Shown here: positions 24,891 to 34,005 of the stretch, piece after piece
Numbering within the stretch: the first letter of the stretch is position 1
Layout of the letters: every line of letters starts with the position of its first letter
Assembly (NCBI GenBank): GCA_937942475.1
Contig: CALDEP010000130.1
Span: 1-36,721 of the forward strand
Length of the DNA: 36,721 nucleotides
Origin: an uncultured Aureispira sp.
GTDB taxonomy: Bacteria > Bacteroidota > Bacteroidia > Chitinophagales > Saprospiraceae
Direction: 5' to 3'
The notes under the pieces: generated by a model
Seen by the model: only the letters and a program-made list of their open reading frames with translations
Databases searched by the model: none
What the model was told of the DNA's origin: nothing
Made by a program: the position numbers and the translations under genes

Positions 24891-25127
24891 AATAAAAATT
24901 TGATTATTTTTAATAAAAGAGTGGGGGAACCCTTTTAGTTTTGTTGCCTTTTAAAGATATAAAAATAAGTTGAGTCTTATTTCGATTGCTCTGTGAAAAG
25001 ATATATTTTATTGCTTGTTATATTACTAAGGTAGAAGCTTTTATCTTTTTTTGTTTTCTTCTAAATGGTGTCAGGGCGATGCCCTTTTTAAGCGTTTACT
25101 ATTTACTGCTAAGTAAAAATGAATTCC
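24891..25127. other. Intergenic stretch between the TPR-CHAT gene and lpdA
   Basis: It must contain the promoter of the TPR-CHAT gene; the best -7 candidate is TATCTTTA, one base from consensus. A small hairpin AGGGC-GAT-GCCCT followed by T5 lies near 25073-25090. Any open frame here runs into lpdA and its terminator and is not a gene. Confidence 0.35.
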
Positions 25128-25163
25128 AAAAAAAAAACACTAACTCTAAAAGAGTCAGCGTTT
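25128..25163 (-). terminator. lpdA terminator
   Basis: On the - strand AAACGCTGACTCT pairs with AGAGTTAGTGTTT, two of the pairs being G-U, and is followed by a run of T. It begins about 30 bp after the lpdA stop. Confidence 0.75.
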
Positions 25164-25193
25164 ATCTTATTTTAAACGATATTTTAAAGGCGA

Positions 25194-26591
25194 TTACAAG
25201 TGAATCACTTCGCCGTAAGCAGCCGCAGCAGCTTCCATAATCGCTTCACTCATTGTTGGATGAGGATGAACCGATTTCACGATTTCCATACCTGTTGTCT
25301 CTAATTTACGAGCAACAACAATTTCAGCAATCATTTCTGTTACATTAGCACCAACCATGTGACAACCTAAAAATTCGCCATATTTTTTATCAAAAATCAC
25401 TTTTACAAAACCGTGATTTGTACCTGCTGCACTAGCTTTTCCAGAAGCAGAGAACGGAAATTTACCTACTCTAAGTTCATAACCAGCTTCTTTAGCTTCC
25501 GCTTCTGTCATACCCACAGAGGCAATTTCAGGGCTACAGTAAGTACAACCAGGAATGTTTCCATAATCCATTGCTTCAGGATGATGTCCTGCGATTTTTT
25601 CTACACAAGTAATGGCTTCTGCACTAGCAACATGCGCCAAAGCTTGCGTTGCCAAAACATCACCAATAGCATAAATACCTTCTACGTTTGTTTTGTAGAA
25701 ATCATTTACTTCAATGAAACCATGTTTGTTGGTCTTAACACCCAAGCTTTCCAAGCCAATATTTTCTGTATTTGGAACCACCCCTACAGCCGAAAGAACA
25801 ACATCACATTCTAGTATTTCTTCTTTTCCTGTTTTGTTATTTTTAACGCTTACTTTACAACCTTTACCTTTTGTATCAACATTGGTCACTGCTGAACCCG
25901 TTTTTAGTTGCATCCCAGCTTTCTTAAAGATTTTTTTCATTTCTTTAGAAACATCGGCATCTTCTCTAGGCAAAATGCTATCCATGTATTCTACAATCGT
26001 CACTTCTGTTCCCAAAGTATTGTAGAAATAAGCAAACTCTACCCCAATAGCACCAGAACCCATGACAACCATTTTCTTAGGCAGTTCTTTTAGGACCATT
26101 GCTTCACGGTAACCAATGACTTTTTCTTTGTCAATATCAAGACCTGGCAATTGACGTGCACGTCCACCCGTTGCAATGATAATATGCTTAGCACCATATT
26201 GTTTTGTGTTGCCTTTGTCGTCTGTTACAGCCACTTTTTTGCCTGCAACCAACTTACCATTGCCCATCAAAACATCAATCTTGTTTTTACCCATCAAAAA
26301 CTTGATTCCTTTGCTCATTTTGTCCGCCACGCCACGAGAACGTTTAACAATAGCACCAAAATCTGCTTTAGGCTCAGAAGTTTCAATACCATAATCAGAA
26401 GCATGGTTGATGTATTCAAATACCTGTGCACTTTTCAAAAGGGCTTTTGTTGGTATACATCCCCAGTTCAAACAAATGCCACCCAACGACTCGCGTTCAA
26501 CAACAGCTGTTTTAAGTCCTAATTGAGCTGCGCGAATAGCAGCAACATAACCACCTGGTCCAGATCCAATTACAATTACATCGTAGTTCAT
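25194..26591 (-). CDS. lpdA: Dihydrolipoyl dehydrogenase (E3)
   Basis: A 465-residue flavoenzyme that reoxidises dihydrolipoamide in the pyruvate and 2-oxoglutarate dehydrogenase complexes, passing electrons to NAD+. The FAD site GSGPGGYVAAIRAA is at 9-22; the redox disulfide is Cys40-Cys45 in GGICLNWGCIPTK; the NAD site GSGAIGVEFAYF is near 182; and the C-terminal base is His444 with Glu449 in HPHPTMSEA. Length and motifs are those of the family. It stands alone with its own promoter and terminator; no E1 or E2 genes are nearby. Confidence 0.97.
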   Translation of the reverse strand: MNYDVIVIGSGPGGYVAAIRAAQLGLKTAVVERESLGGICLNWGCIPTKALLKSAQVFEYINHASDYGIETSEPKADFGAIVKRSRGVADKMSKGIKFLMGKNKIDVLMGNGKLVAGKKVAVTDDKGNTKQYGAKHIIIATGGRARQLPGLDIDKEKVIGYREAMVLKELPKKMVVMGSGAIGVEFAYFYNTLGTEVTIVEYMDSILPREDADVSKEMKKIFKKAGMQLKTGSAVTNVDTKGKGCKVSVKNNKTGKEEILECDVVLSAVGVVPNTENIGLESLGVKTNKHGFIEVNDFYKTNVEGIYAIGDVLATQALAHVASAEAITCVEKIAGHHPEAMDYGNIPGCTYCSPEIASVGMTEAEAKEAGYELRVGKFPFSASGKASAAGTNHGFVKVIFDKKYGEFLGCHMVGANVTEMIAEIVVARKLETTGMEIVKSVHPHPTMSEAIMEAAAAAYGEVIHL

Positions 26592-26723
26592 AATTTGAGT
26601 AAGTTTTATGTGTGAATAGTAGGGCAGTAGAAACCGTTTTTTACTTAAAAACTAAGTAGTGTAAAAACTGCCATCTCCATTTTTTTTGATTACTTTTATT
26701 TGAGTAATTTCTTTATCTTGGCA

Positions 26724-26753
26724 CAAAGGTACATTTTCTATTAATTAGTCAAT
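26724..26753 (-). promoter_or_regulatory. lpdA promoter
   Basis: On the - strand ATTG (26750-26753), an 18-nt spacer and TACCTTTG (26724-26731) fit the TTTG/TAnnTTTG pattern with one mismatch. The start codon is about 130 bp downstream. Confidence 0.65.
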
Positions 26754-26822
26754 TATATGTAGCCTAGTTTTTTTATAATCTATGCTTATTAGGTGAAATA
26801 TTGAGTTTAAACCGCCAATGGA

Positions 26823-28889
26823 ATGAAAGTTCGCCATACCAGTACCCATGAAATTCTAATTTTAGAAACAACTCCTTTTGCTCAAGGAGGAGAGGGGAGC
26901 CTGTATAAGGTGGTGGTGCCAATCACTTACCAGCATTTAGTCGCCAAAATTTATCATTCCAATAAGAGAACCAAACAACGCCAACATAAGTTGCGCTATT
27001 TGATTGGAAATCCACCAATTTTTGAAGATAAAGCCCAACAACAATTAATTAGTTGGCCGATTGCTTTGTTAGAACAAGGACAAAATTTTGTTGGTTTTCT
27101 GATGCCAAGAGTTGAAGGGGAATTATTAGAAGTCTTAGCGACTGCAAAATTACCAAAATATCTACCTAAAAAATGGCAACGTTTTAAATTAGGAACCGAT
27201 GGCGCTTTAAAATTGCGTCAAAAGGTTTGTTTTAATATTGCTGTTGCTTTGTACCACATCCATCAAACAGGGCATTATGTGATGGTAGATTTAAAGCCTG
27301 ATAATATTCTAATTCAAGCCAATGGACTTATTTCCTTGGTGGACATGGATTCAATTGAGATTGTAGAAGGGAATCAGATGCTTTTTCCTGCGGCAATGGC
27401 TACACCAGAATTTGCGCCACCAGAGTTTCATCTACTTCAACGAAGTTCGGAAGCATTGCCCGTAAGTTGGGATGCCTTTAGTATGGCGATTATTTTTTAT
27501 AAAATTTTGTTAGGAATTCATCCCTTTGCTGCTACCACCAAGGGGAAATACGAAACGGCAACAGGTTTAGGAGAGAAGTTGAAAAATGGTTTGTATGTTC
27601 ATAATAATAAGCAGCAAGCTTATTTTGCCATCATTCCCTCTTTGCATCAAGCCTTTTATGAATTGCCTGCGGTGCTGCAATACTTATTTAACCTTTGTTT
27701 TGTACACGGAATTCGGAAACCCAAGGCACGCCCTTCTGCGGAAGATTGGTGTTTGGTTTTTGGAGAGGAACAAAACCCCGAAAAACAAGTTAGTTATCAA
27801 CTAGAAGCGAAAGAATTAGAGGTATATCAACCCAAATTAGAAACAAAAGAACGCTATTGGCTGACGAATTCTTTTGATGATTTGTTTAAAAAAGAGATTC
27901 AAAAGAAATTACCTCATATTATTAATACCATAAAAAAAGAGCAACAGAGTGCTCTACTTTCTGTGCAAGGTCTTTGGAAACGAATGAAACAGCCTTTTCA
28001 AGCTAAATTAGAATACGCTGAAACGCTTGAGAACCTATTGTTAGAAGAAGTAATTGCTCCAAAATGGCAGCCTTTCTTTTTGCAAAAAGCTCAACTGCTT
28101 TTTGACGTGCATGCATTAAAAAGAAAGCATTATGAAGTAGAATACAGCCGTTATCAAGAAAAAGTAAGCGCAAAACAACAAGAATGGCAAGGGTATCAAA
28201 TTGCATATTTTGACAAATGCCATCAATTAAAAAAAAGCTATAGAAAAAAGTGTTTTGAAATTAATCAAAAGAGAAATGAACAGCCTTTATGGAAGGCTTT
28301 TGTAGGCAAAACGGTGGCAAGGAAACAAGCTTTCTTAAAACAAAAATACCTACCTGCACAGGCGCAAGATTTAGAAGAAACCTATCAACAAAAAACGAAG
28401 GCAATTGATACTTTTTATCAGCCAAAATGGGAAGCCTTAGAAAAAGCACATTATCAAAGATTAGATCAAATTAATAAAACAAAAGCGGCGCAGAAAGTAG
28501 TAAAAAAGCAAGAAGAGGAAACGTATTTTGTCAGTGAAAGGCAGTTTATTATTGAGGCAATTCAGACTGAAAAAGAAGCGGTAAAGTTAGAATATACAAG
28601 TCAAAAAAAACTCCTAGATTTTTCTATTAAGAATTATATAGAACAATTAGAAGCAATTGAAAGCAATGCTGCGAATCAAATTAAAGCTATTGAACAAAGC
28701 AGTATGTTGAAGTTTATGAAATTGGCAGACGAGACGCTCTTGGAAAAAAAGAAGTTGAATCAAACTTTATTGGATTTAGAAACGTCTTTTAATAAAGTCC
28801 TTAAAGAGTCGATAGATTTGGTAAAAACGGCTGCAAGTAATTTAGATGCAAGACTTGTATCTGACCGTACAGAGCATCTTAAAGATTAA
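26823..28889 (+). CDS. YegI-like protein kinase with coiled-coil C-terminus
   Basis: A 688-residue cytoplasmic protein. Residues about 15-320 are a eukaryotic-like Ser/Thr kinase domain of the YegI type: glycine loop QGGEGS at 21-26, ATP lysine 42 in VAKIY, catalytic Asp156 with Asn161 in VDLKPDN, metal Asp174 in VDMDS (in place of DFG), and a substrate-loop end TPEFAPPEF near 194-202. HRD is replaced by MVD, as in this subgroup. From about 350 on there is a long Lys/Glu/Gln-rich coiled coil with no membrane helix. YegI-type kinases often lie with a PP2C phosphatase and a VWA (TerY-like) protein; neither is adjacent here. A PNPOx-like gene follows 11 bp downstream. Confidence 0.85.
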   Translation: MKVRHTSTHEILILETTPFAQGGEGSLYKVVVPITYQHLVAKIYHSNKRTKQRQHKLRYLIGNPPIFEDKAQQQLISWPIALLEQGQNFVGFLMPRVEGELLEVLATAKLPKYLPKKWQRFKLGTDGALKLRQKVCFNIAVALYHIHQTGHYVMVDLKPDNILIQANGLISLVDMDSIEIVEGNQMLFPAAMATPEFAPPEFHLLQRSSEALPVSWDAFSMAIIFYKILLGIHPFAATTKGKYETATGLGEKLKNGLYVHNNKQQAYFAIIPSLHQAFYELPAVLQYLFNLCFVHGIRKPKARPSAEDWCLVFGEEQNPEKQVSYQLEAKELEVYQPKLETKERYWLTNSFDDLFKKEIQKKLPHIINTIKKEQQSALLSVQGLWKRMKQPFQAKLEYAETLENLLLEEVIAPKWQPFFLQKAQLLFDVHALKRKHYEVEYSRYQEKVSAKQQEWQGYQIAYFDKCHQLKKSYRKKCFEINQKRNEQPLWKAFVGKTVARKQAFLKQKYLPAQAQDLEETYQQKTKAIDTFYQPKWEALEKAHYQRLDQINKTKAAQKVVKKQEEETYFVSERQFIIEAIQTEKEAVKLEYTSQKKLLDFSIKNYIEQLEAIESNAANQIKAIEQSSMLKFMKLADETLLEKKKLNQTLLDLETSFNKVLKESIDLVKTAASNLDARLVSDRTEHLKD

Positions 28890-28900
28890 AAAACAATAAA

Positions 28901-29446
28901 ATGGCAAAGCAGTTAGAAGGTTTAAATCCAGATTTAATAGCATTTATAGAGAGCCAAAAGATGTTTTTTGTGGGAACAGCGAGAAAGGAAGGGCGAGTGA
29001 ATTTGTCCCCCAAAGGAATGGATACCTTTCGAGTCATTCATGAAAATCGAATTGTGTGGCTAAATTTGACAGGAAGTGGCAACGAAACCGCGACCCATTT
29101 ATCAGAAAATAGCCGAATGACGATCCTGTTCTGTGCTTTTGAGGGCAAGCCATTGATTTTGAGATTGTATGGAGCAGCAAAAGTGTATCACGAGCGAGAT
29201 GCCATTTTTCAAGAACATATTGATTTATTTCCTGCAAATCCTGGCGCTCGACAAATCATAGTCTTAGAAATTGATTTGGTGCAAACGTCTTGCGGTTATG
29301 CCGTGCCTTTAATGGATTTTAAAGAGGAGCGAAGTATTCTAAAGTCTTGGGCAGAAAAACAGGGAAAGGATAAAATTCGGACCTATTGGAAAGATAAAAA
29401 TTCGACGAGTTTGGATGGTTTAAATACTGGAATTATTGAAGATTAA
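28901..29446 (+). CDS. Pyridoxamine 5'-phosphate oxidase-like flavoprotein
   Basis: A 181-residue split-barrel protein of the PNPOx-like group. Visible family blocks are FIESQKMFFVGTARKEGRVN near 14-33, NLSPKGMDTFRVI near 33-46, and the strand NRIVWLNLTGSGNETATHL, which would bind the FMN phosphate. Members bind FMN or F420 and reduce small substrates; true pdxH has a longer C-terminus with an RSR-type motif that is missing here. It starts 11 bp after the kinase stop codon, so it is probably translated from the same mRNA. Confidence 0.85.
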   Translation: MAKQLEGLNPDLIAFIESQKMFFVGTARKEGRVNLSPKGMDTFRVIHENRIVWLNLTGSGNETATHLSENSRMTILFCAFEGKPLILRLYGAAKVYHERDAIFQEHIDLFPANPGARQIIVLEIDLVQTSCGYAVPLMDFKEERSILKSWAEKQGKDKIRTYWKDKNSTSLDGLNTGIIED

Positions 29447-29500
29447 TGGTAATTTATTACTACAAAAATAGAGCTAAAAAATGAGCAGAAATGGCTAACT

Positions 29501-32500
29501 TTATATCAGCTCTTTCTTGCGTCTATTCATCGAAACGCCACCAACAAGAACCAAGGCAGCGATAAGCCCACCAATCATCCAAGGCATTGTTTTATTTTTC
29601 TTCTTGATAGAAACAGGTCGTGTATTTCCTATCTGAATGAAAGAGGACCAAAAAGCGGGATGAGCCAAAACGTCTTTGGCTGATTTCATGTACTGAATTT
29701 TAGCCTGACGAAGTGCAGCATCTTTTTTCATTCCATTCGCTAAATTAGCATATAGAATGTTCATGATTTCTGAAGTGGCGTAGTCATTTACTTGCCAAAG
29801 CGAAACAATAAGAGAAGATGCTCCTGCATACATAAATGCACGAGATAGGGAGGCAATTCCATTGCCTTTTTCAAACTTTCCAAAGCCCGTTTCACAAGAA
29901 GAAAGCACAACAAGGTTAGCTTTGAGTTGAATTTTAGAAATTTCATAAGCTTGCCAGAAGTTGGATTCGAGGCTGTCATGGTCTTCCGTAAAAGCGAGGG
30001 AAGAAAGCATGGGTTTTTTATTGTCTAAAACACCGTGGGTAGCAAAGTGTAAAATTGCAAAATTAGCTGCTTTTTCTTTGACCGTTTTTTCAGAGGCAAG
30101 TGCATCAAAAGCGAAAAAGCCTTGATATTTCTTCTCTAAGGTTTCGACTTCTTTACGAGCAGAAGGAAGTGCATGTAATTTTTTGCGCAACCACTGGTCA
30201 ACAGGAAGCCTGATTTTATTTAGTACCGACGAATCCAATTCAGTTTCATAGTTCGCTGCCATGGCTAGGATTTGCCCATTGTTTTTAGGCGAAGGCGCTT
30301 CCGTATTCTCTTTCCAAAGGGCAGCTGAATAGTTGTAGGAGATGTTGTAATCATTCACCAAATAATGCAGAAGGTGATAATCGGTAAGATTTTGTGGAGC
30401 TTGCTCCATTAAAAAAGTTTCAAAGGGTAAGTGTCCTAATTCTCCATCCGTAACGAAGATTAGATTTTTGATGTTTTTCTTATCGTTTAAAACAGGTGCA
30501 AGGAGGTTCTTATAAAACCAATGTGCCTGAAAGGTATATTCTCTATAAGACCTTTTTTCATCGTCTATAATCATCTTATAATTGCTCAAGGCTTGATGAA
30601 GGCTTTTGATCTTGGTTTTTAGTATTTCCTTAGGAACAAAGGTCTTTTTCCACTGAACTTGTTTGTTATCGACATAGAAGATATGGATAATAGAATCGCT
30701 AATAACATATTCCAACAATGCAGTGCTATCTTCTAAAAGTGCCTGTATGTTTTCGGTCTTAATCGTAACTTGATGCTGTTTGAGTTTATAATATTTAGGA
30801 TAGTCTTTTTTTAATAATTGGGTAAAATCATCAATATCCTGATTGATGTGGATTAATTCATTCCGCAAACTGTCTTTCTCTAGTTTGGAGCGTTTTTCTG
30901 TTAATTTGGCTTGTAATTGATGTTGCTTTTTTAACATCTTTTTGTCCTTAGAAATCAAAGCATCTGGCAAAAGCCCTAATTTGTAGGCTTCCTCAGATTT
31001 AGTTGCTTGCAACAGCAAGACCGATTTATTTTCATCGGCTAATTGAAAGGCTTTTGAACTGTGTTCTTTCGTATTTAAGATGGTCAAGTTTTTTTCTAAC
31101 CAAGTAGTACTAGATTTTAATATTCTAAGTTTGTCTTTCTCATTAGATATTTGGTTTCGTAGTTTATGAAGCAATTGGACTACTAGATTGGCTACTATTT
31201 TTTGTTTTTCTTGACGGTTTTTACTTGCCTTTTTTTTTGATAATAGCTTATAAGTATGATCTAGAGAGACGATCATTAGTTCGAGATGAAGGTTAGAAGG
31301 GTAGGTGGCATGTAATAAGCTATCCGCCCAATTATTATGAATATGAAGGCTAATATTTAGACCAGAATTAATCTGTAAAGCTTGTTCAAGCAGTTCTCTA
31401 GCTTGCGCATAATTGCCCATTTTTAGGTGCAAAAAAGCTAGATGATTAATGGTGCTAGCAAAATAAGGATGCAGCGAACCCAAGGATTTTTCTCTAATGT
31501 TTTTGGCTTGAATAAAAAGAGGGAGCGCTAATTTAAAATTTCCCATTTCTTGATGTAATCGAGCTAGATGATTGACGGAATTAGCAAAATTAGGATGAAA
31601 AGGACCTAATAATTTTTCTCTAATATTTTTGGCTTGGATCGCAAGAGGTAGCGCTAATTCAAAATTTCCCATATCTTGATGTATTCCAGCTAGATTATCG
31701 AGGGCTAGCGCAAAGTCAGGATGCATTTGCCCAGAGGCTTTTTCCCAAATGTCTTTGGCTTGAATGAAAAGCGGGAGTGCTAATTCAAAGTTTTCCATTT
31801 CTTTGTGTAAATAGGCTAGATTATTAATGGAGACAGCGAAGTTGGGATGGAAAGGGCCTAATAGTTTTTTTCTAATGTTTTTGGCTTGAAGATAAAGCGG
31901 GAGTGCTAGCTCAAAATCTCCCATGTCATGGTGTATTCCAGCTAAATTGTTGAGAGAAGTGGCGAAGTCAGGGTGTAGGAGTCCCAAGGATTTTTCTCTG
32001 ATATTTTTGGCTTGAATAAACAGCGGAAGGGCTGATTCAAAGTCTCCTAATTCTTTATGCAATGATGCTAAATTGTTGAGAGAGATCGCAAAGTTCGGGT
32101 GGAAAGGGCCTAAGGTTTCTTTGTCAATCCTAATCACTAGTGTATAGAGTGGGAGTGCTTTGTCAAACTGTCCCGTTTGGTAATAAAAAACAGCAAGGTT
32201 GTTCGTGTATTCGGAGAAGATGGAGTCCCTCTCACCAAATTCTGCTTTTGCTTTGGTTTGCCCAGCCAACATTAAAGGAATGCATTTGCTAAAGTTGCCC
32301 TTTTGATAGTAGATCATCATCATACTATCAATTTGTGAATAGGAAAGGGGCATAAATTTCCTATAATCACTTTGAGCAAAAGCTCCAAAGGGAAGGAAGA
32401 AAAACAGAAGGTAAAGGGAATAATAACGTTTATGAGTGGGAAGGCTTTTTTGTATATAAATTAGGCTAATTAACATTAATAGAATTAACAAAAATTGCAT
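29501..32500 (-). CDS. TPR-CHAT caspase-fold protein with six 42-residue repeats
   Basis: A 999-residue protein. The most likely signal peptide is the second hydrophobic stretch (about 28-42, ending GAFAQ); the hydrophobic first 17 residues suggest that the real start may be internal. Residues about 90-380 are TPRs of the kinesin light chain type, including six copies in exact 42-residue register, each with HPxFA (His at 134, 176, 218, 260, 302 and 344). A helical linker leads to a CHAT domain with His822 (HFATHG) and Cys869 (LSSCETG). A closing HPAFWSSF, one membrane helix (about 973-992) and NRRKK end the protein. Exactly 130 residues follow the catalytic Cys, as in the other TPR-CHAT protein here, so the two are paralogues in that half. 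Confidence 0.88.
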   Translation of the reverse strand: MQFLLILLMLISLIYIQKSLPTHKRYYSLYLLFFFLPFGAFAQSDYRKFMPLSYSQIDSMMMIYYQKGNFSKCIPLMLAGQTKAKAEFGERDSIFSEYTNNLAVFYYQTGQFDKALPLYTLVIRIDKETLGPFHPNFAISLNNLASLHKELGDFESALPLFIQAKNIREKSLGLLHPDFATSLNNLAGIHHDMGDFELALPLYLQAKNIRKKLLGPFHPNFAVSINNLAYLHKEMENFELALPLFIQAKDIWEKASGQMHPDFALALDNLAGIHQDMGNFELALPLAIQAKNIREKLLGPFHPNFANSVNHLARLHQEMGNFKLALPLFIQAKNIREKSLGSLHPYFASTINHLAFLHLKMGNYAQARELLEQALQINSGLNISLHIHNNWADSLLHATYPSNLHLELMIVSLDHTYKLLSKKKASKNRQEKQKIVANLVVQLLHKLRNQISNEKDKLRILKSSTTWLEKNLTILNTKEHSSKAFQLADENKSVLLLQATKSEEAYKLGLLPDALISKDKKMLKKQHQLQAKLTEKRSKLEKDSLRNELIHINQDIDDFTQLLKKDYPKYYKLKQHQVTIKTENIQALLEDSTALLEYVISDSIIHIFYVDNKQVQWKKTFVPKEILKTKIKSLHQALSNYKMIIDDEKRSYREYTFQAHWFYKNLLAPVLNDKKNIKNLIFVTDGELGHLPFETFLMEQAPQNLTDYHLLHYLVNDYNISYNYSAALWKENTEAPSPKNNGQILAMAANYETELDSSVLNKIRLPVDQWLRKKLHALPSARKEVETLEKKYQGFFAFDALASEKTVKEKAANFAILHFATHGVLDNKKPMLSSLAFTEDHDSLESNFWQAYEISKIQLKANLVVLSSCETGFGKFEKGNGIASLSRAFMYAGASSLIVSLWQVNDYATSEIMNILYANLANGMKKDAALRQAKIQYMKSAKDVLAHPAFWSSFIQIGNTRPVSIKKKNKTMPWMIGGLIAALVLVGGVSMNRRKKELI

Positions 32501-32618
32501 AAAAAATGTGTGAATTAGTTATTTGTATTTATAAGTAACATCTTTCACAAAAAACTAATGATTAGTTCAATGCAAAATAGAGGAATCCATCATTAGTTTA
32601 GTGACAGCAAACAAATTA

Positions 32619-32741
32619 GCTGATCACTAGTTCAGTATGTAACAAAACGGATTAGTTAATCACTAATTTAGTATGTAACAAAACGGATTAGTTAATCACT
32701 AGTTTAGTATGTAACAAAAAGGATTAGTTAATCACTAATCC
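32619..32741. repeat. 36-bp tandem repeat at the 3' end of cmk
   Basis: Three full units of 36 bp (32619-32654, 32655-32690, 32691-32726) plus 15 bp of a fourth, which is coding. Units differ by two to four bases. Each holds the small palindrome ATTAGTTAATCACTAAT at a unit junction. On the - strand each unit begins with TAA, and the first TAA is the cmk stop codon. A degenerate older copy can be traced to about 32587. Confidence 0.9.
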
Positions 32742-33431
32742 TATAGCCTTTTTTTCGATTAATTCTTTTGAAAGTTGAAGTGCAAATTCCAATTGTTCTG
32801 TTGGAGTCAATAGGCTGTTGTCGATTTCTATAGCATCTTCTGCTTGGCAAAGTGGGCTATCAGCTCTAGTTGAATCAATGTGATCACGAGTAGACAAGTT
32901 CTTTTCTACTTCTTTTGCAGAAATATCTGTAATGCCTTTTCCTTCCCATTCTGCTAATCTTCTACGGGTACGTTCTTGGATAGAAGCAGTTAAGAATAGT
33001 TTGAGTTCTGCATCTTTAAAAACAACCGTTCCAATATCACGACCATCCATTGCAATGCCTCCTTTATTGCCCATTTCTTGCTGCAAATTTACCATCGTTT
33101 TGCGTACCGCAGAAATAGTGGCAACAGGGCTGACAAAATTAGAAACACGCATGCTTCGAATGGCTTCTTCTACATTTTTTCCATTTAGAAAAGTATGGTT
33201 TTGACCATCGACGTTTTCGAAATGAATGGTGATGTTTTTTAATGCTTCTTCTACCGCAGGGGCATTATCAATGCTTATATTATGATCTAAAAAATAAAGC
33301 GTAACCGCACGATACATTGCACCAGAATCAACATAAACATATCCTAATTCTTTAGCAAGTGCTTTGGCTAGTGTACTTTTGCCACAGGCTGCAAAACCGT
33401 CAACAGCAATCGTAATTTTAGAAGTTTCCAT
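32724..33431 (-). CDS. cmk: Cytidylate kinase
   Basis: A 235-residue NMP kinase that converts CMP and dCMP to the diphosphates. The P-loop GFAACGKS is at 12-19; YVDSGAMYRAVTLYFL near 32-47 and GRDIGTVVF near 130 are the CMP-specific blocks; the LID region contains RTRRRLAEW. Length is that of the family. The stop codon lies inside the 36-bp tandem repeat, and the last five residues (GLVIN) are encoded by it. A -7 promoter box lies about 75 bp upstream. Confidence 0.96.
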   Translation of the reverse strand: METSKITIAVDGFAACGKSTLAKALAKELGYVYVDSGAMYRAVTLYFLDHNISIDNAPAVEEALKNITIHFENVDGQNHTFLNGKNVEEAIRSMRVSNFVSPVATISAVRKTMVNLQQEMGNKGGIAMDGRDIGTVVFKDAELKLFLTASIQERTRRRLAEWEGKGITDISAKEVEKNLSTRDHIDSTRADSPLCQAEDAIEIDNSLLTPTEQLEFALQLSKELIEKKAIGLVIN

Positions 33432-33507
33432 GAAAGAGCTTTGTGATTTGTTGGAAATGAAGAATTACCTAAGAGACTATTCTTTAGATATGCTCTTGTA
33501 TCGGGCA

Positions 33508-33515
33508 CAAAAGTA
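33508..33515 (-). promoter_or_regulatory. -7 element of cmk
   Basis: TACTTTTG on the - strand fits TAnnTTTG and is followed by TGCCCG, much like the start region of lpdA. The -33 box is not convincing. Confidence 0.5.
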
Positions 33516-33568
33516 GCAATATTAGTTCGGTTTGTCGTGCAAGAATTAACTTTTTTTGAGATTTAGTG

Positions 33569-33958
33569 CTAAAGACCTTTTTTTTCTAATTGTTTTTCTA
33601 GCCATTTAATGGCTAATCCCTTATCTGTAAAAAGTTTAGTGGGGACTTGTCTACTATTGAAACGCAAGATGACACTTATAAAAAGATTACCAATGAGTTT
33701 TGAGGCAAAGGAGTTAACAAGCAAGGCTGTAGATATAACATAGTCTACATCACTATATCTTTTTAAAAGCTCTTTTTTGATATAAATGTTCGGCACATGG
33801 ACTAATGTAGCTGCCTTTTTATTGTTAGCTGCTTTTTTTAACATAGCCAAGTTATTTTCTACTTCATCTACACTAAAAGCATCCATTTCTCTTGGACACA
33901 TTTCGAGAATGTTCTTAGGGTGGACAGTTATCTCAAGTTCTTTAGTTTGATATTTCAT
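33569..33958 (-). CDS. STAS/SEC14-like small protein, paralogue 1
   Basis: A 129-residue cytoplasmic protein with no signal peptide. It aligns over its full length with the two genes at 34006 and 34798: a strand ELEITVHPKNILEM, a helix, a strand ATLVHVPNIYI, LLVNSFASKLIGNLFISVI, and a closing KLFTDKGLAIKWLEKQL. The alternating strands and helices and the tail phrase (P-T-K-x-F-x-D-K-x-x-A-x-x-W-L) are typical of Bacteroidota STAS/SEC14-like proteins of unknown role. It is the most diverged of the three. Confidence 0.75.
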   Translation of the reverse strand: MKYQTKELEITVHPKNILEMCPREMDAFSVDEVENNLAMLKKAANNKKAATLVHVPNIYIKKELLKRYSDVDYVISTALLVNSFASKLIGNLFISVILRFNSRQVPTKLFTDKGLAIKWLEKQLEKKGL

Positions 33959-34005
33959 AGGACAATTAGAGATTAGGGAAGATGTATTATTGTAGGCTAA
34001 CTGGG

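Noticed and set aside
25073-25090. Small GGGC/GCCC hairpin with T5 as a + strand terminator
   Set aside because: No + strand gene lies upstream of it; the 5-bp stem is too short to call alone.
24986-25240. 84-residue open frame on the + strand
   Set aside because: It runs across the lpdA terminator into the end of lpdA, with low-complexity composition; no family or promoter supports it.
25413-26522. Several open frames on the + strand opposite lpdA
   Set aside because: They are antisense shadows of the strongly conserved lpdA coding sequence.
32619-32741. 36-bp repeats as a CRISPR array
   Set aside because: The units are directly adjacent with no spacers, and one end is coding sequence of cmk; no cas genes are present.
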